Below, one piece after another: positions 6,192 through 14,515 of a DNA stretch of 20,683 nt (position 1 is the first letter of the stretch; every line of letters begins with the position of its first letter). Location of the stretch: NCBI GenBank assembly GCA_002491115.1, contig DKVI01000027.1:1-20683 (forward strand), in the 5' to 3' direction. Origin of the DNA: Lachnospiraceae bacterium UBA7182. Lineage in GTDB: Bacteria; Bacillota; Clostridia; Lachnospirales; Lachnospiraceae. The notes under the pieces are model-generated. The model ran no database searches. It was not told where the DNA came from and saw only the letters and a list, made by a program, of their open reading frames with translations. A program made the position numbers and the translations under genes.

Positions 6192-6221
6192 TATTTTTAC
6201 CAGATTAGAGGATAGTTATAC
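6192..6221 (-). promoter_or_regulatory. Sigma-F promoter for spoIIQ
   Basis: On the minus strand, GTATA (6217-6221), 15 bp, GGTAAAAATA (6192-6201). This matches the B. subtilis sigma-F consensus GYATA-N15-GGNNANANTR at every defined position. It overlaps the last codons of spoIID and lies 18 bp before the spoIIQ start codon. Confidence 0.75.
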
Positions 6222-7014
6222 ATTCTGCGCCCTGATAGAAAATCTGGAAGATTTCGGCAATTTCCTTTCCTTCACGAATCATACGGTCAGCCGTATACAG
6301 GCTGATGCCGAAACCATGGCCGTTTCCTTTCACCGTCACACGGACTCCATTCTCTCTTTCTTCCATCCAAAAGCAGCTGGAAGGAAGATGAAGCAGTGTG
6401 CGGAAGTTCTCGCCCTGCCATGTATGTTCCCCATAAATTACCGTCGTCACATAGTCTGTGCTGTCTCTGTCCAGGGAAAGTTCCTTCGGGGAAATATTCT
6501 CTCCCAGAGCTTCACAGAGTTCCTCTTTCGCCAGACTGAATACCTGAAGATAAGAATCACACTCCAGGTCATAGGGACAATCAACCGAAGATATATAGTT
6601 ATATTCCTCTCCTAAAAGTCTCCCGTCCCTGGTACTGCCCGCACTGACTGCATGGTAAGGCAACTCTTTGTAGGCACCGTCTATGGTGACCACCTGCCCC
6701 TCGGTGCGCATCACTGCTTCATAAGCTCTGTCATAATTTTCTTCATACAGTTCCATGGATATATCACTGATCTGCTTCACTTTGTCCTGCCTTACGCATT
6801 CCGTTCGGCATAAAATCGCCATCAGATCCAGCGTCTTTTCTGTCATCCAGGAATAGTCTTCTGTCATCAACTGGTACAACACCTGATATTCCAGCTCAGG
6901 AAGCGCTTTTTCCTGATGGATTCCCTGTTTTCCCCCGATCAAAAGCGTTGCCGTATATGGAAAAAACAGGACAAGAAACCCTATTACCGCAATGTTTTTT
7001 ATTATTTTTCTCAT
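6205..7014 (-). CDS. spoIID: Stage II sporulation protein D (lytic transglycosylase)
   Basis: 269 residues from ATG 7014, chosen for the AAGAGGG site 6 nt upstream and because it puts a membrane anchor at 1-26 (MRKIIKNIAVIGFLVLFFPY). Longer in-frame starts up to 7086 would run through the upstream terminator. SpoIID/LytB family features: YHAVSAGSTR (120-129), two Cys at 146 and 152 that could match the zinc site of C. difficile SpoIID, and GNGHGFGISLYTADRM (230-245) equivalent to the GWGHGVGMSQYGA motif. By hand alignment of LMTEDYSW...LCRT with the SEMP...AART region, Glu52 could be the catalytic Glu (E88 in B. subtilis). Made in the mother cell, it degrades peptidoglycan at the septum during engulfment with SpoIIP and SpoIIM. 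First of a two-gene cluster with spoIIQ. Confidence 0.9.
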   Translation of the reverse strand: MRKIIKNIAVIGFLVLFFPYTATLLIGGKQGIHQEKALPELEYQVLYQLMTEDYSWMTEKTLDLMAILCRTECVRQDKVKQISDISMELYEENYDRAYEAVMRTEGQVVTIDGAYKELPYHAVSAGSTRDGRLLGEEYNYISSVDCPYDLECDSYLQVFSLAKEELCEALGENISPKELSLDRDSTDYVTTVIYGEHTWQGENFRTLLHLPSSCFWMEERENGVRVTVKGNGHGFGISLYTADRMIREGKEIAEIFQIFYQGAECITIL

Positions 7015-7031
7015 GCCAAGCCCTCTTCCCA

Positions 7032-7060
7032 ATTTTATGAAAAACCAGGCCTGCATATAC
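7032..7060 (-). promoter_or_regulatory. Possible sigma-E promoter for spoIID
   Basis: On the minus strand, GTATATG (7054-7060), 14 bp, CATAAAAT (7032-7039). The -10 matches 7 of 8 of the sigma-E consensus CATACAMT and the -35 shares the ATAT core of KMATATT. The leader would be only about 11 nt, so the ribosome binding site would begin almost at the transcript end, which weakens the call. Confidence 0.4.
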
Positions 7061-7063
7061 ATA

Positions 7064-7096
7064 AAAAGGCTGTGCGAAAACTTCACACAGCCTTTT
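7064..7096 (-). terminator. Terminator of glgP
   Basis: AAAAGGCTGTG (7064-7074) pairs perfectly with CACAGCCTTTT (7086-7096); after one mismatch GAA/TTC closes an AAC loop. On the minus strand it ends in five T. It lies 8 bp past the glgP stop. Confidence 0.9.
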
Positions 7097-7104
7097 GATC
7101 TCTA

Positions 7105-9570
7105 TTATCCTTCTGCCAGTTCTACTGTCACTTTATCCAGTTTCCAGATCTCATCCACATATTCCTGGATGGTACGGTCGGAACTGAACTTGCCGGAGCA
7201 GGCCACATTCAGGATTGCGCTTCTCGCCCATCCCCTTTCGTCTCTGTAAGCGGCTTCCACTCTCTTCTGCGCCTCCGCATAGGAACGGAAGTCTTTCAGA
7301 ATGAAATACGGGTCAGGCCTGTCATATCCGCCGTCAACCAGAAGCGCGTTGTACAGCTCGCGGAATTTCTCCGGATCATTGGGGGAATATTCGCCGTTGA
7401 TCAACTGCATCAGCACATGGCGGATATCCTGATCTGTATTAAATAACTGCGACGGATCATAACCGCCCTGCTTCTCCAGCTCAATGACTTCGTCAGAACT
7501 CATTCCGAATATAAACGCGTTCTCCTCGCCTACTTCTTCCACAATCTCCACATTGGCGCCGTCCATTGTACCGATCGTCAGCGCGCCGTTTAACATGAAT
7601 TTCATATTGCCGGTTCCGCTGGCTTCCTTGGAAGCAGTGGAGATCTGCTCGGATACGTCTGCGGCCGCAAAAATCCATTCTGCATTGGATACACGGTAAT
7701 CTTCAATAAATACAACTTTTAATTTCCCGTTGATGGAAGCGTCGTTATTGACCACATTCGCTACGGAGTTGATCAGTTTAATGGTCAGCTTCGCCCTCAT
7801 ATAGCCTGCCGCTGCTTTACCTCCGAAAATAAAGGTTCTTGGATAGAACTCCATCTCCGGGTGTTCTTTGATCTGATTGTACAGATACATCACGTGCAGG
7901 ATATTCAGTAACTGTCTCTTATACTCATGCATACGTTTTACCTGCACATCAAAAATCGAACGCGGGTCCACATCCACACCGTTATGTTCTTTGATATATT
8001 TTGCCAGACGTACTTTGTTCTGATACTTTATGTTCATGAACTCATGCTGTGCCTTCTCGTCATCCGCATAGAGTGCAAGTCCTTTGATCCTGGAAAGGTC
8101 TGTGATCCACTCGTCCCCCACATGGGCGGTAACCCATTTCGCCAGCAGTGGATTGCCGTGGAGCAGGAAACGTCTCTGGGTGATGCCGTTGGTCTTATTG
8201 TTGAACTTCTCCGGCATCATCTCATAGAAATCTTTCAGTTCCTGGTTCTTTAAGATCTCTGTATGAAGTCTTGCGACGCCATTGACAGAATAACCGGCAG
8301 CAATGGCAAGATGCGCCATCTTTACCTGACCGTCCATGATGATAGCCATCTTCTTGACTTTCTCATAGTTGTTCGGGTACTTCTTCTGGATCTCAATTAC
8401 AAATCTGCGGTTGATCTCCTCCACGATCTGATAGATACGCGGAAGCAGCCGGGAGAATAATTCGATGGGCCATTTTTCCAGCGCTTCTGCCATGATCGTA
8501 TGGTTGGTGTACGCGCAGGTCTTTGTGGTCACTTCCCATGCTTCCTCCCATGTCAGGTCATGCTCATCCATCAGCACGCGCATCAGCTCGGCAACTGCTA
8601 CCGTCGGATGGGTATCGTTCAACTGGAACGTGGCTTTCTCATAAAACTTATGGATATCGTCATGCGCGCGCATATATCTTTCCACTGCTGCCTGCACACT
8701 GGCGGATACAAAGAAATACTGCTGTTTTAAACGCAGCTCCTTTCCTGCCATATGGTTGTCATTGGGATAAAGCACTTCCACCAGGTTACGGGCCAGGTTC
8801 TCCTGCTCTACCGCTTTGTTATATTCGCCTTTGTCAAAATGGTTCAGTTCAAAAGAATTGATGGCTTCCGCGTCCCAGATCCGCAGGCAGTTGATTACAT
8901 TGTTGCCGTAACCTACTACCGGGAGATCCACCGGCACTGCCAGCACGGACTGATATCCCTCCTGGACGAAATGATTCTTGCCGTCTTTATTCTCGATTCT
9001 TACATAACCGCCGAACTTAACGGTCTTTGCATACTCCGGGCGGCGAAGCTCAAAAGGATTACCGTTCTTAAGCCACATATCCGGCGCTTCCACCTGAGCG
9101 CCGTTGACGATCTGCTGCTTGAACATACCGTAATGATAACGGATACCGCAGCCATAAGCCGCATAGCCAAGGGAAGCCAGCGAATCCAGAAAACATGCCG
9201 CCAGACGTCCCAGGCCGCCGTTGCCCAGCGCCGCATCAGGCTCCTGGTCTTCGATTACGTTCAAATCCAGACCGATCTCTTCCAGAGCTTCTTTTACTTC
9301 ATCATAAAAAGTCAGATTAATCAGATTATTGCCAAGGGCACGGCCCATTAAAAACTCCATGGACATATAATATACGATCTTGGGGTCTGATTTTTCAAAT
9401 TCTTTCTGCGTGGCGATCCATGCGTCCATAATCGCGTCTTTTACCGCATAACCGACTGCCTGGAAAATCTGCTGACTGGTTGCTTCGTCGATTTCCCGAC
9501 GGAAAAGTGTGCGGACGTTATATTTCACGCTTCTGAGAAAAAAATCTTTGTTAAAAGTTCTTTTAGACAT
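7105..9570 (-). CDS. glgP: Glycogen/alpha-glucan phosphorylase
   Basis: 821 residues from ATG 9570, chosen for GGAGG 7 nt upstream. Full-length GT35 family member (E. coli GlgP is about 815). Signatures: YMSMEFLMGRALGNNLINL (about 75-93), DAALGNGGLGRLAACFLDS, and the PLP site EASGTGNMKFMLNGALTIGT with Lys657 forming the Schiff base. It releases glucose-1-phosphate from alpha-1,4 glucan ends using inorganic phosphate, in the cytoplasm, and so mobilises stored glycogen. Other glycogen genes (glgC, glgA, glgB) are not in the window. The gene lies only 42 bp after ileS with no U-tailed hairpin in between (a 6-bp stem without T-run is present), so co-transcription with ileS is likely unless a promoter lies in the ileS 3' end. 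Its own terminator follows. Confidence 0.96.
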   Translation of the reverse strand: MSKRTFNKDFFLRSVKYNVRTLFRREIDEATSQQIFQAVGYAVKDAIMDAWIATQKEFEKSDPKIVYYMSMEFLMGRALGNNLINLTFYDEVKEALEEIGLDLNVIEDQEPDAALGNGGLGRLAACFLDSLASLGYAAYGCGIRYHYGMFKQQIVNGAQVEAPDMWLKNGNPFELRRPEYAKTVKFGGYVRIENKDGKNHFVQEGYQSVLAVPVDLPVVGYGNNVINCLRIWDAEAINSFELNHFDKGEYNKAVEQENLARNLVEVLYPNDNHMAGKELRLKQQYFFVSASVQAAVERYMRAHDDIHKFYEKATFQLNDTHPTVAVAELMRVLMDEHDLTWEEAWEVTTKTCAYTNHTIMAEALEKWPIELFSRLLPRIYQIVEEINRRFVIEIQKKYPNNYEKVKKMAIIMDGQVKMAHLAIAAGYSVNGVARLHTEILKNQELKDFYEMMPEKFNNKTNGITQRRFLLHGNPLLAKWVTAHVGDEWITDLSRIKGLALYADDEKAQHEFMNIKYQNKVRLAKYIKEHNGVDVDPRSIFDVQVKRMHEYKRQLLNILHVMYLYNQIKEHPEMEFYPRTFIFGGKAAAGYMRAKLTIKLINSVANVVNNDASINGKLKVVFIEDYRVSNAEWIFAAADVSEQISTASKEASGTGNMKFMLNGALTIGTMDGANVEIVEEVGEENAFIFGMSSDEVIELEKQGGYDPSQLFNTDQDIRHVLMQLINGEYSPNDPEKFRELYNALLVDGGYDRPDPYFILKDFRSYAEAQKRVEAAYRDERGWARSAILNVACSGKFSSDRTIQEYVDEIWKLDKVTVELAEG

Positions 9571-9612
9571 CCATATGCCTCCTTTTCGATTCCGCATCCG
9601 GGCGGACGCTTT

Positions 9613-12600
9613 TTACTGCTTTTCTACTCCAAAGGTTACGATTTCCCCGTTGATATTCCATTCCTTCGTATAGCCTTTTACTTCTCCGAAGCTAAGGCCT
9701 GCTGCCATCACGTCATTCCGAATCTCATCGCTGTAAGCCTTCATCAGTCCTGAAAGCTTCTCATTTCCCGCACAGTACAAAGTGATCTTATCCATCACTT
9801 CAAACCCTGCTTCCTTGCGCATGGTCTGTACTTTGCTGATGATCTCGCGGACGAATCCCTCCTCAATGAGCTCCTCGCTCAGATTCGTATCCAGAACGAC
9901 CGTTACACGGTTATCTGCTTCTGTCACATAACCTTCCATCCGGGCAGTATCAATGAGCAAATCTTCCTTCCATAATACCACGCTTTGCCCGTCTATGTCA
10001 AATGACAGGCTTCCTTTGTCTTCCAGTTCCTTCATGGCAGCACGCCCGTCAAGCTCTGTAAGATGCTGACGGATTCCGTTCAACAGTTTTCCGTACTTCG
10101 GCCCCACAGTTTTAAGCTGGGGCTTAAATGTGTAGCTCGTAAAATCACTTAAGTTTTCCTTAAATACAACCTGTTTCACATTCAGCTCATCGGCAACGAT
10201 ATCCTTATACATATCCGCCAGTTCATTCTGCGCGCTGACATACATGGTTCCGATGGGCTGGCGGTTCTTGATATTGGCCGTGTTGCGGGCCGCGCGTCCC
10301 ATGACCACGATATCCAGCACTTCCCCCATGGCACTTTCCAGTTCTTTATCAATCATGCGCTCATCTGCTTCGGGAAAATCGCACAGATGGACGCTTTCAG
10401 GTGCGGACGCATCCACGCTGCACACCAGATTCCGGTAAATGTCTTCGGTCATAAAAGGAATCATGGGCGCAGCCGCTTTGGCGATCGTCACAAGGGCGGT
10501 ATATAACGTCATATACGCATTGATCTTATCCTGCTCCATGCCTTTAGCCCAGAAACGCTCGCGGCTTCTTCTGACATACCAGTTGCTCATCTCGTCTACA
10601 AAATCCTGCAGCGCTCTTGCCGCTTCCGGGATGCGGTAGTTCTCCAGATGGTTATCCACCTGTCCCACCACCGTATTCAGTCTGGATAAAAGCCATCTGT
10701 CCATGGCAGTTAAAGAAGCCTCATCCAGCGTATATTTTGTCGCGTCAAAATGATCAATATTGGCATACAGCACAAAAAACGCATAAGTATTCCAAAGCGT
10801 ACCCATAAATTTCCGCTGTCCTTCCTGCACCGCTTTTCCGTGGAAACGGTTGGGAAGCCAGGGCGCGCTGTTAATATAGAAATACCAGCGGATCGCGTCC
10901 GCGCCGTAGGTTGCCAGCGCATCGAAAGGATCTACGGCATTTCCCTTTGATTTACTCATCTTCTGCCCGTTCTCGTCCTGCACATGTCCCAGGACGATGA
11001 CGTTCTCATAGGGAGCTTTATTAAATAATAAGGTAGATTCCGCCAACAAAGAGTAGAACCATCCGCGGGTCTGGTCCACAGCCTCCGAAATAAACTGTGC
11101 CGGGAACTGGCTTTCAAACACCTCTTTATTTTCAAACGGATAATGATGCTGCGCAAAGGGCATGGCTCCGGAGTCAAACCAGCAGTCGATCACTTCCGGC
11201 ACCCGCTTCATCGTCTTATGGCACTTAGGGCAGGTGCAGGTGATCTCGTCGATATACGGCCGGTGCAGTTCCACCGTGAGAGCCGCGTCATTTCCGCTCA
11301 TATTTTTTAATTCTTCCCGGGAACCGATGCTTTCCATATGGCTGCAGCTTTCACATTCCCAGATATTCAAAGGCGTACCCCAGTAACGGTTCCTGCTGAT
11401 GCCCCAGTCCTGGATATTTTCCAGCCAGTCGCCGAAACGGCCTTTTCCGATACTCTCGGGAATCCAGTTGATCGTATTGTTGTTATGGATCAGATCCTCT
11501 TTTACCGCCGTCATCTTGATAAACCAGGATTCCCTCGCATAGTAGATCAGCGGCGTATCGCATCTCCAGCAGTGGGGATAACTGTGTTCAAATTTGGGCG
11601 CGTCAAAGAGAAGTCCTCTCGCATCCAGATCCTTTAATACTTCCGGATCTGCTTTCTTCACAAACAGTCCGGCAAAAGGCGTATCGTCCGTCATATTTCC
11701 TTTGCCGTCCACAAGCTGGACAAAAGGCAGGTCATATTTGCGGCCCACATTGGCGTCGTCCTCACCGAAGGCAGGCGCGATGTGTACCACGCCCGTACCG
11801 TCTGTCAACGTAACATAAGAATCACAGGTCACAAAATAACCTTTTTTGTGCTGCTTTTCAGCTACTTTTGCGGAGCAGTCAAACAGCGGTTCATACTCTT
11901 TATATTCCAGGTCTTTTCCAGTATAACGCGCAAGGATTTCATAAGCGGGCGTATTTTCGTCTCCCAGCTTACCAAGCACCGCATCCAGCAAAGCCTCTGC
12001 CATATAGTAAGTCCTCTGGTCCGCGGCCTTTACCTTTACATAGGATTCCTCCGGATTCACGCAGAGCGCCACGTTGGACGGCAGGGTCCAGGGCGTCGTG
12101 GTCCATGCAAGGATATAGGCGTCCTCGTCTTTTACTTTAAAACGCACCACCGCGGAGCGTTCTTTTACGTCTTTATATCCCTGCGCCACCTCATGGGAAG
12201 ACAGCGGCGTCCCGCAGCGGGGGCAGTACGGTACAATCTTAAAACCTTTGTACAAAAGCCCTTTATCCCAGATGGTCTTAAGCGCCCACCATTCAGACTC
12301 GATAAAGTCGTCGTGATAGGTCACATAAGGATCGTCCATATCCGCCCAGAATCCCACGGTACCTGAGAAATCTTCCCACATACCCTTATATTTCCAGACG
12401 CTTTCTTTACATTTGTCGATAAAGGGAGCCAGACCGTATTCCTCGATCTGTTCCTTCCCGTCAAGGCCCAAAAGCTTTTCCACCTCTAACTCCACCGGGA
12501 GTCCGTGGGTATCCCATCCTGCTTTCCTCGGAACCATATACCCTTTCATCGTACGGTATCTGGGGATCATATCCTTGATTACGCGCGTCAGCACATGCCC

Positions 12601-12768
12601 GATGTGGGGTTTTCCGTTGGCTGTGGGCGGCCCGTCATAAAAAGTATAGACCGGACAGCCTTTGCGCTTTTCCATACTCTTGCGAAACGTGTCGTTCTCT
12701 TTCCAGAATTTCTCGACGGCTTTCTCCCGTCCCACGAAATTCATATCCGTATTGACCTTATGATACAT
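9613..12768 (-). CDS. ileS: Isoleucyl-tRNA synthetase, long type 2-like form
   Basis: 1051 residues from ATG 12768 (GGAGG 6 nt upstream; an in-frame TTG two codons earlier is rejected). Class I synthetase: HIGH at 55-58 in PPTANGKPHIGH, the amino-acid pocket motif GWDTHGLPVE, a long CP1 editing insertion (TTTPWTLPSN and later segments), KMSKS at 603-607, then an anticodon-binding domain (MSNWYVRRSRERFW) and a C-terminal extension. It charges tRNA-Ile. Common bacterial IleRS are about 920-940 residues with a C-terminal zinc finger; the greater length and lack of that finger point to the eukaryote-like type 2 group, some of which tolerate mupirocin (not shown here). A CPRC/CPKC-containing insert is present. 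The gene is preceded by a T-box-like leader with a terminator and followed closely by glgP. Confidence 0.96.
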   Translation of the reverse strand: MYHKVNTDMNFVGREKAVEKFWKENDTFRKSMEKRKGCPVYTFYDGPPTANGKPHIGHVLTRVIKDMIPRYRTMKGYMVPRKAGWDTHGLPVELEVEKLLGLDGKEQIEEYGLAPFIDKCKESVWKYKGMWEDFSGTVGFWADMDDPYVTYHDDFIESEWWALKTIWDKGLLYKGFKIVPYCPRCGTPLSSHEVAQGYKDVKERSAVVRFKVKDEDAYILAWTTTPWTLPSNVALCVNPEESYVKVKAADQRTYYMAEALLDAVLGKLGDENTPAYEILARYTGKDLEYKEYEPLFDCSAKVAEKQHKKGYFVTCDSYVTLTDGTGVVHIAPAFGEDDANVGRKYDLPFVQLVDGKGNMTDDTPFAGLFVKKADPEVLKDLDARGLLFDAPKFEHSYPHCWRCDTPLIYYARESWFIKMTAVKEDLIHNNNTINWIPESIGKGRFGDWLENIQDWGISRNRYWGTPLNIWECESCSHMESIGSREELKNMSGNDAALTVELHRPYIDEITCTCPKCHKTMKRVPEVIDCWFDSGAMPFAQHHYPFENKEVFESQFPAQFISEAVDQTRGWFYSLLAESTLLFNKAPYENVIVLGHVQDENGQKMSKSKGNAVDPFDALATYGADAIRWYFYINSAPWLPNRFHGKAVQEGQRKFMGTLWNTYAFFVLYANIDHFDATKYTLDEASLTAMDRWLLSRLNTVVGQVDNHLENYRIPEAARALQDFVDEMSNWYVRRSRERFWAKGMEQDKINAYMTLYTALVTIAKAAAPMIPFMTEDIYRNLVCSVDASAPESVHLCDFPEADERMIDKELESAMGEVLDIVVMGRAARNTANIKNRQPIGTMYVSAQNELADMYKDIVADELNVKQVVFKENLSDFTSYTFKPQLKTVGPKYGKLLNGIRQHLTELDGRAAMKELEDKGSLSFDIDGQSVVLWKEDLLIDTARMEGYVTEADNRVTVVLDTNLSEELIEEGFVREIISKVQTMRKEAGFEVMDKITLYCAGNEKLSGLMKAYSDEIRNDVMAAGLSFGEVKGYTKEWNINGEIVTFGVEKQ

Positions 12769-12926
12769 ATGCAACCTCCTCTTAAAAGCTTCCTAAAGCA
12801 AAAAAGACTCCATCCCTGTAACAGGACGAAGCCGCTTTCCTCGTTTATAACCACCTCTTACAACATACCATCATATGCGTTCCCTGTAACGGAGGAATCC
12901 CGTCGTAACCTACTCATATGTTTTTC
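12769..12926 (-). ncRNA. Short T-box-like leader of ileS
   Basis: Leader of about 158 nt between the predicted start and ileS. Its 3' half looks like a T-box antiterminator: AGG (12854-12856) can pair with CCU and ACGA with UCGU in GCTTCGTCCTG, leaving a bulge that begins UGGU (12850-12853), complementary to the ACCA end expected of tRNA-Ile (A73). The bulge would be UGGUUAUAA, 9 nt, instead of the usual 7-nt UGGNACC. The same CUUCGUCCUG is the left arm of the terminator, so the two folds exclude each other. Only about 70 nt are left for Stem I, too short for a normal one; AGUA (near 12918) and GAA are possible specifier-loop parts. No AUC triplet occurs before the T-box region; AUU occurs once. 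Uncharged tRNA-Ile would be expected to raise ileS expression. Confidence 0.55.
12800..12833 (-). terminator. Attenuator terminator in the ileS leader
   Basis: On the minus strand, GGCTTCGTCCTG pairs with CAGGGATGGAGTC (several G.U pairs, one bulged G) around a TTA loop and is followed by six T (A-run 12800-12805). It lies 32 bp before the ileS start, so it must be bypassed for expression. Confidence 0.8.
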
Positions 12927-12932
12927 TTTGTC

Positions 12933-12962
12933 ATTATAAAATTGCATCCTCTGATTTGTCAA
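12933..12962 (-). promoter_or_regulatory. Sigma-A promoter of ileS
   Basis: On the minus strand TTGACA (12957-12962), 18 bp, TATAAT (12933-12938). Predicted start near 12926. Confidence 0.85.
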
Positions 12963-13022
12963 GACTTTGAAAAATATTTATGTCCCAATTCTTAAACTTT
13001 CTTGAACTTTTTCCCCCCGCCC

Positions 13023-13051
13023 TTGCGTGCCTTTGCCAAATCCTCTATAAT
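13023..13051 (+). promoter_or_regulatory. Promoter of the D-Ala-D-Ala carboxypeptidase gene
   Basis: TTGCGT (13023-13028), 17 bp, TATAAT (13046-13051). Leader about 33 nt with GAGGT at 13076-13080. Confidence 0.65.
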
Positions 13052-13090
13052 AAAAAAACAATTCATCCAAAAAATGAGGTAAAATAATAA

Positions 13091-14515
13091 ATGAATATTT
13101 TAAATAGATATAGATTATCGGCTCTGGCATCCGTTCTCTGCCTGTCTGTCGCTTTTTCTGCCCCCGTTCTTGCTGCCGAAGACCCCGCCGTCGCATCAGA
13201 GATGCGTTATCATATGGAGATTCAGTCCGATTCCTGGGAAAACTGGCCTGCCGGCCCCCAGATCTATGCCGAATCCGCCATTGTCATGGAAGCCTCCACC
13301 GGTACAATTCTTTACGCAAAATCCATAGACGAACAACATTATCCTGCCAGCATCACCAAGATCATGACGGTCCTTTTAGCGCTGGAACATCTGGACATGG
13401 ACGAAGAAGTGACCTTTTCCCATACTGCCGTCTACACCGTTGAACCCGGGAGCAGCAGTATCTACCGGGATGAGGGAGAAGTGCTGACGGTAGAAGAATG
13501 CCTTTACGCCATCATGCTGGAATCCGCCAATGAATGTGCCAATGCCATTGCGGAACAGGTATCCGGTTCTGTAGAAGCTTTCTGTGACCTGATGAATGAA
13601 CGCGCGCAGGAACTGGGCTGTACCAATACCCATTTTGTAAATCCCCACGGGCTGCCTGATGAGAATCATTATACCACGGCCCATGATATGGCCCTGATCA
13701 CGCAGGAAGCCATCAAGCATGAAAAATTCCGTCAGATCAGCGGCACTTCCCGCTATATGCTGCGCGCCACCAACAAAAAAGACGAAGAACTCCCCATGAG
13801 CAACCACCACTATATGCTCTCCGCCAACCGAACTTCCCGGTTTCTGGATGATACTGTATTCGCGGGAAAGACCGGTTATACCACCGTGGCCTTAAATACG
13901 CTGGTCACCTGCGCCACCCGTAACGGGATGGATCTGATTGTCGTTACCATGAAAACCCAGGGCAGCGCAGAGCGGGGCGTTCCTCTTTTTTCAGATACCG
14001 CAAATCTTCTAAATTATGCGGGGGAAAATTTCCATAAAATAAATATCGCGGAAAATGAAACTTCGTTTACCATAGGGCAAAACGGACTTTTTGATACCGG
14101 AAGCTCTGTATTCGGCGACTCTGCTCCCATGATAGAAATCGATCCTTCCGGGTATATCATCCTTCCTGTCAACGTGGATTTTACGGCCGCGTCACCCAAA
14201 CTGGAATTCCACGACAACGACGGCTCTTCCTCCATCGCCACCCTGCGTTACACTTATGCCGACCAGAATATCGGTTCTACCGATCTGCTTTTTGCGGCAA
14301 ACGAAATCCAGGATTTTGACTTCCGGATGACAGACACGGATTCGCAGGCAGACGCCCCCGAATCCGTCCCGACCGAACAGTCTCCGAACCTGATCCGGGT
14401 CAATATCCGCGTCGTCGCAATCGCCGCAGGCGCGCTTGTGGGCCTTCTGGCAGGCGTCCTTTTAGTCCGGAGATTTACTTTTAATTTTACACACAAAGAT
14501 GACTGGAAATTATAG
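13091..14515 (+). CDS. D-alanyl-D-alanine carboxypeptidase (S11, DacF-like)
   Basis: 474 residues. Signal peptide 1-29 (cleavage near VLAAED). Penicillin-binding S11 domain with all three active-site motifs: SxxK S87-K90 (PASITK), SxN S145-N147 (ESANECANAI), and KTG K260-G262 (FAGKTGYTT). A beta-rich domain follows, then a Ser/Asp/Pro spacer (about 415-432) and a C-terminal membrane helix (about 437-463, AIAAGALVGLLAGVLLVRRF). It removes the terminal D-Ala from wall pentapeptides outside the membrane, limiting cross-linking. The transmembrane C-terminal anchor differs from the amphipathic helix of E. coli PBP5 but occurs in clostridial members. Several such paralogues usually exist, so dacF versus dacB-type roles (vegetative or spore cortex) cannot be told. 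Its TAG overlaps the stop region of the convergent gene. Confidence 0.93.
   Translation: MNILNRYRLSALASVLCLSVAFSAPVLAAEDPAVASEMRYHMEIQSDSWENWPAGPQIYAESAIVMEASTGTILYAKSIDEQHYPASITKIMTVLLALEHLDMDEEVTFSHTAVYTVEPGSSSIYRDEGEVLTVEECLYAIMLESANECANAIAEQVSGSVEAFCDLMNERAQELGCTNTHFVNPHGLPDENHYTTAHDMALITQEAIKHEKFRQISGTSRYMLRATNKKDEELPMSNHHYMLSANRTSRFLDDTVFAGKTGYTTVALNTLVTCATRNGMDLIVVTMKTQGSAERGVPLFSDTANLLNYAGENFHKINIAENETSFTIGQNGLFDTGSSVFGDSAPMIEIDPSGYIILPVNVDFTAASPKLEFHDNDGSSSIATLRYTYADQNIGSTDLLFAANEIQDFDFRMTDTDSQADAPESVPTEQSPNLIRVNIRVVAIAAGALVGLLAGVLLVRRFTFNFTHKDDWKL

Noticed and set aside
5636..6215. Long frames antisense to spoIIQ
   Set aside because: Leucine, serine and proline-rich translations produced by the reverse of the acidic stalk; spoIIQ itself has promoter, ribosome binding site and family features.
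7015..7086. Longer N-terminus of SpoIID from 7086
   Set aside because: It would place the start inside the glgP terminator hairpin and add a non-family segment before the membrane anchor; ATG 7014 has a ribosome binding site.
8752..9351. 199-codon open frame antisense to glgP
   Set aside because: Lies wholly inside a well-conserved phosphorylase gene; the translation has no domain pattern and no ribosome binding site.
11782..12366. 194-codon open frame antisense to ileS
   Set aside because: A shadow of ileS codon usage, without start signals or recognisable motifs.
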